This document shows, in pieces, positions 43,867 to 46,891 of a stretch of 46,891 nucleotides of DNA. Location: positions 1-46,891 of the forward strand of contig JACCXJ010000074.1 in the NCBI GenBank assembly GCA_013697045.1. Direction: 5' to 3'. The stretch comes from Gammaproteobacteria bacterium. GTDB lineage: Bacteria > Pseudomonadota > Gammaproteobacteria > JACCXJ01. Position 1 is the first letter of the stretch. The number at the start of each line of letters is the position of its first letter. The position numbers and the translations under genes are program-made. The notes under the pieces were generated by a model, which worked only from the letters and a program-made list of their open reading frames with translations, was not told where the DNA came from and made no database searches.

Positions 43867-44625
43867 TTGCCGAGCGGCGCAATCATCCTCGAGCTTCGTG
43901 AGGTCTCGAAGTCGTTCGGCACGGTCTCGGTCCTGGCGCCGATCACGCTGTCGGTGGCACGCGGCCGGAGCACAATCCTCATCGGTCCGAGCGGCTGCGG
44001 GAAGAGCACCCTCTTGCGCCTCATGCTGGGACTGCTCCGGCCCGACGCCGGCTCGGTCTATTTCCGCGGCGTCGAGCTTGCGCCTCACAACGTCCGCGAA
44101 CTGCGCCAGGCGATGGGCTATGTGGTGCAGGACGGCGGCCTGTTTCCACACCTGAGCGCCGCCGGCAACGTCTCCCTCATGGCCCGCCACCTCGGCTGGG
44201 ACGCGGCCCGGATACGGGGGCGCCTCAATGGTCTCACGACCCTGACCCGCTTCCCCCGCGAGGCCCTGGCGCGCTACCCGGCACAGCTCTCCGGCGGGCA
44301 GCGACAGCGCGTCGGCCTCATGCGCGCGCTCATGCTCGACCCGGAGATCCTGCTCCTCGATGAACCGCTCGGGTCCCTCGATCCGCTGGTGCGGGCCGAG
44401 CTCCAGGAGGATCTGGCGGAGGTGTTCCGCTCGCTCGGCAAGTCCGTGGTCATGGTCACCCACGACCTCGCCGAGGCGGCCTTCTTCGGCCACGAGATCG
44501 TACTGTTACGTGACGGTCGGATCGTTCAGCGGGGAGTCGTCGAAGACCTGTTGAACGCGCCGGCCGATCCCTTCGTGACCCGCTTCATCCGGGCGCAGCG
44601 GCGCTTCGACGGTGGTTCCCCTTGA
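43867..44625 (+). CDS. Osmoprotectant (glycine betaine/choline type) ABC transporter ATP-binding protein
   Basis: A 252-residue ATPase of the OpuCA/YehX/ProV group, without C-terminal CBS domains. Walker A is GPSGCGKST, the Q-loop GYVVQDGGLFPHL, the signature LSGGQRQRVG, Walker B ILLLDEPLGSLDP and the switch MVTHDLAEA. GGLFPHL is the form typical of this family. The best start is TTG 43867, only 11 bp after the inverted-repeat element, so the original promoter or start region may have been altered. Its stop overlaps the start of the fused binding-protein/permease gene (TTGA). Confidence 0.88.
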   Translation: MPSGAIILELREVSKSFGTVSVLAPITLSVARGRSTILIGPSGCGKSTLLRLMLGLLRPDAGSVYFRGVELAPHNVRELRQAMGYVVQDGGLFPHLSAAGNVSLMARHLGWDAARIRGRLNGLTTLTRFPREALARYPAQLSGGQRQRVGLMRALMLDPEILLLDEPLGSLDPLVRAELQEDLAEVFRSLGKSVVMVTHDLAEAAFFGHEIVLLRDGRIVQRGVVEDLLNAPADPFVTRFIRAQRRFDGGSP

Positions 44626-46139
44626 CGGGATGGAGCCGCGCCGCCGCCGCGGTGGCGCTCTGCCTCGTCGGCGGGCCTGATGGGGTCGCCACGGAGGCCG
44701 CCCTGCGTGTGGGATCGAAGTCGTTCACCGAATCCGTGATCGTGGGGGAGATCGTGGCGCAGGCGGCGCGCGCGGCCGGCGTCCCGGTCGAGCACCGGGC
44801 GGGCCTCGGCGGGACGCGGCTGGTGTGGAATGCGCTCGAGACGGGCGAGATCGACGTCTACCCCGAGTACACGGGCACCATCGTCGAGGAGATCCTGTCC
44901 GGCGAGCGGCCCGCCGCCGGGTCGCACTCCGAGACATGGCTGCGCGAGCGCCTGGCGGCTCGCGGCTTGGTGTTGTCCGCGCCGCTCGGCTTCGACAACG
45001 GCTACGCCCTGGCCATGCCCGAGGCGCTCGCCGGGCGACTCGGCGTGCGCTCGATCTCCGATCTCCAGCGGCACCCGGCGTTGCGCCTCGGATTCAGCAG
45101 CGAGTTCATGAACCGGCGTGAGGGCTGGCCGACACTGCGCGAGCGCTACCGCCTCCCCCAGCGCGAGGTGCGCGGGCTGGAGCATGATCTCGCTTACCGG
45201 GGACTCGCCTCGGGGGCCATCGACGTGACCGATGCCTACACCACCGATCCCCAGATCCGCCGGTACGGACTGCGCCTCTTGCGCGATGATCTGGGGCACT
45301 TCCCGCGCTACGACGCAGTCCTGGTGTACCGTGCGGACGCGCCGGGGCGCTGGCCGGCCGCGTTCCGGGCCATCGCGCGCCTCGAGGGCGCCATCGACAC
45401 CGAGACCATGGCAGACCTGAACGGCCGTGCCCAGGGTGGTGGTCTGTCGGAGAGCGCCGCGGCGACCCTGTTTCTCGCACAGCGAATGGGGATCGCGGCG
45501 CCGCCACCGGGCGGTGGACGGATAGACCGGATCCTGGTGCACACAGCGGAGCACCTCAAGCTCGTCGGCGTGTCGCTGACCCTCGCGATCGCGGTGGCGG
45601 TCCCGCTCGGGGTCCTGGCCTTCCGGCGCCCGCGCCTGGGCCAGGCGGTGCTTGCCGTGGTCGGCGTGATCCAAACCATTCCGTCCCTCGCGCTCCTGGT
45701 CTTCATGATCCCGCTCCTCGGGATCGGGGCCGTACCGGCTACGGTGGCGCTGTTCCTCTACAGCCTGCTCCCCATCGTGCGCAACACCCACGCGGGCCTG
45801 GCGAGCATCCCCGGCGCCGTGCGCGAGTCGGCGGAAGCGCTCGGCCTGCCGCCGATGGCCGTCCTGCGGCTCGTGGAGCTGCCCATGGCGGGGGGCTCGA
45901 TCCTGGCCGGCATCAAGAGCGCGGCGGTGATCAACGTGGGGACCGCCACCCTCGGGGCGCTCATCGGCGCGGGCGGCCTGGGGCAGCCAATCCTCACCGG
46001 CATCCGCCTCGACGACGTGGGGCTCGTGCTCGAGGGCGCGGTGCCGGCGGCCCTGCTCGCGCTCCTCGTGCAGGGGCTCTTCGATCTCGCCGAGCGCGCC
46101 CTGGTGCCGCGCGGGCTCAGGCTCACGTCGGAGGATTGA
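44622..46139 (+). CDS. Fused substrate-binding protein and permease of an osmoprotectant ABC transporter
   Basis: A 505-residue fusion. After a short hydrophobic N-terminus (about 1-25), residues 28-300 form an OpuAC-type binding domain: LRVGSKSFTESVIVGEIVAQ, DVYPEYTGTI and GAIDVTDAYTTDPQI, as in YehZ/OsmF/ChoX-like proteins for betaine or choline. From about 305 to 500 is the permease with about five or six helices, including TIPSLALLVFMIPLLGIGAV and the EAA-loop region SAEALGLPPMAVLRLVELPM. The order is binding protein first, permease second; fusions of these parts are known in the OpuC family. It starts with TTG at 44622, overlapping the ATPase stop. The two genes form the whole transporter. 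Confidence 0.88.
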   Translation: MTGWSRAAAAVALCLVGGPDGVATEAALRVGSKSFTESVIVGEIVAQAARAAGVPVEHRAGLGGTRLVWNALETGEIDVYPEYTGTIVEEILSGERPAAGSHSETWLRERLAARGLVLSAPLGFDNGYALAMPEALAGRLGVRSISDLQRHPALRLGFSSEFMNRREGWPTLRERYRLPQREVRGLEHDLAYRGLASGAIDVTDAYTTDPQIRRYGLRLLRDDLGHFPRYDAVLVYRADAPGRWPAAFRAIARLEGAIDTETMADLNGRAQGGGLSESAAATLFLAQRMGIAAPPPGGGRIDRILVHTAEHLKLVGVSLTLAIAVAVPLGVLAFRRPRLGQAVLAVVGVIQTIPSLALLVFMIPLLGIGAVPATVALFLYSLLPIVRNTHAGLASIPGAVRESAEALGLPPMAVLRLVELPMAGGSILAGIKSAAVINVGTATLGALIGAGGLGQPILTGIRLDDVGLVLEGAVPAALLALLVQGLFDLAERALVPRGLRLTSED

Positions 46140-46401
46140 GGCGGCTCGTGCGTTACGATTCGGCCCGTCCGCGGATCCGCTTGCCATGCGCGCCTGCGGC
46201 ACCTCGCCGAGCAGGTCAAGATCCGGAAAGGTCTTTGCGCGGCCGACTGAGCCGGACGGCAAGTACGGCGGCACCGCTTTGTAGGCGTTCCACCGCATGC
46301 GTTCACCTCCGCGCCCCGCCGCGCCTTGCCGGTCGCTGCAGATCGACCGGCACAGGCGCCCGCCCAATCACCGCCCGGCCCGTACGACGATACATTGCTT
46401 G
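46140..46401. other. Intergenic region; minus-strand start with strong ribosome-binding site but no credible gene
   Basis: On the minus strand ATG 46298 is preceded by GGAGGTG at 5-bp spacing and opens MRWNAYKAVPPYLPSGSVGR, which looks protein-like. The frame then runs antisense through the whole transporter, which is not credible, so at most the first 40-50 codons are a remnant of a lost gene. A CACCGCCCGGCCCGT box at 46368-46382 belongs to promoter copy D. Confidence 0.35.
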
Positions 46402-46430
46402 TTGACAATTCGCATTGAAATTCCTACCCT
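46402..46430 (+). promoter_or_regulatory. Recurring promoter family, copy D
   Basis: TTGACA (46402-46407, consensus -35), a 17-bp spacer containing CGCATTGAA, and TACCCT (46425-46430). The GC box CACCGCCCGGCCCGT (46368-46382) lies 19 bp upstream of the -35. Leader to ATG 46580 about 143 nt. Confidence 0.6.
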
Positions 46431-46579
46431 TCGTGAATATTTTAGGTCCCACGTACCCCGCGGGGAACCGGTCGGGACTGAGCGCCACAAGCGGTCAGAG
46501 AACGGCCAAAACGTGCTTGTCGGTAAAGCCGGCAAAGGATTTCAACCGCGCGGCGTGCGCCGTCGTGTGGAGGGTTTTT

Positions 46580-46891
46580 ATGTCTTCGTCAGACGCCTAT
46601 GAGAATGGCACGAATGGCAACTCCTTCTGGGGGCAAGGGTATACGAGTGCTTTTGAAGGTATAGCGCATGCGGATGGTGAGGCAGCGCGGGCGGCTGCAA
46701 ATGCTGCCAGCACTAGTACCATCCCATACTACCGTCCCGTCCCAACGAATGTTTCGGTCTGCAGCGGTGGTGGAGGGACAAGTAGCGGCGACGCGGCCAC
46801 CGTAATAGGATGGATCGTAGCAATTATCGTATTGGGAGCCATTTTTGGCGGTGGAGACAAGAAAGACAGCGTGTCGACAACCCGAACAGCG
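46580..46891 (+). CDS. Small Asn/Gly/Ser-rich single-pass membrane protein, cut by the window edge
   Basis: Open from ATG 46580 to the end of the window, 104 codons without a stop. The ribosome-binding site GGAGGG is perfect. The N-terminal 70 residues are polar and low-complexity (SSSDAYENGTNGNSFWGQGY, an Ala-rich stretch, and CSGGGGTSSG). A single membrane helix follows at about 73-90 (ATVIGWIVAIIVLGAIFGGG), then a charged tail (DKKDSVSTTRTA). There is no signal peptide. No family recognised. It follows promoter copy D. Confidence 0.6.
   Translation, partial: MSSSDAYENGTNGNSFWGQGYTSAFEGIAHADGEAARAAANAASTSTIPYYRPVPTNVSVCSGGGGTSSGDAATVIGWIVAIIVLGAIFGGGDKKDSVSTTRTA

Noticed and set aside
44526-46367. 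613-codon minus-strand frame across the osmoprotectant transporter
   Set aside because: Fully antisense to the ATPase and fused permease genes with clear Walker and permease motifs; low-complexity Arg/Gly/Pro-rich translation.
1-46891. CRISPR array
   Set aside because: No regularly spaced direct repeats with unique spacers; the only tandem repeats are the coding 186-bp units and the short AGTACCC array.

Overview
The window looks like part of a GC-rich gammaproteobacterial chromosome. This is inferred from the order of the spc and alpha ribosomal operons (rplN to secY-rpmJ, then rpsM-rpsK-rpsD-rpoA-rplQ), the gamma-proteobacterial character of the ribosomal proteins and RpoA, and a periplasmic HiPIP, a protein typical of purple sulfur bacteria and their relatives. 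The genus cannot be named from what is visible.

Layout. 1-1.9 kb: remnants (a truncated REP-associated transposase, a frameshifted Uma2 nuclease, two short inverted-repeat elements) and a flavin-reductase gene. 2.0-8.1 kb: a gamma-carbonic anhydrase and a SWIM/SNF2 helicase on the minus strand, divergent from a pyruvate/2-oxoacid dehydrogenase E2-E3 pair (aceF-lpdA). 8.2-8.7 kb: a BrnT-type toxin-antitoxin pair. 8.9-26.5 kb: a glycan-modification island with two DegT aminotransferases, six or more SAM methyltransferases or their remnants, a 1580-residue protein joining methyltransferase, coiled coil, WbsX-like, GT4 and GT2 domains, and a five-gene Gtr-like cassette that also encodes dTDP-3-amino-sugar enzymes. 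26.5-27.8 kb: an FtsX permease remnant and a HiPIP gene. 28.5-34.1 kb: two large minus-strand genes, an AT-rich LamG/copper-radical oxidase and a dimethylformamidase-like protein ending in 62-residue tandem repeats. 34.3-43.7 kb: a frameshifted 2OG-Fe(II) oxygenase and the alpha and spc ribosomal operons. 43.7-46.9 kb: a 149-bp inverted-repeat element, an osmoprotectant ABC transporter, and the start of a small membrane protein cut off by the window edge.

How the parts work together. In the Gtr-like cassette (20.8-25.9 kb) an aminotransferase and a fused isomerase/acetyltransferase would make a 3-acetamido-3,6-dideoxyhexose. GtrB would load a sugar onto the lipid carrier, GtrA would flip it, and the GtrII-like membrane transferase would attach it to a surface glycan. 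The same promoter design (17-bp spacer, CGC(A/G)TTGAA inside the spacer, a GC box upstream, a 120-170-nt leader) recurs in front of at least four unrelated plus-strand genes, which suggests co-regulation.

Frameshifts are frequent in the accessory genes and absent from the core genes. This fits real decay of accessory DNA, although assembly error cannot be excluded from sequence alone. No tRNA, rRNA, CRISPR array or intact insertion sequence was seen.
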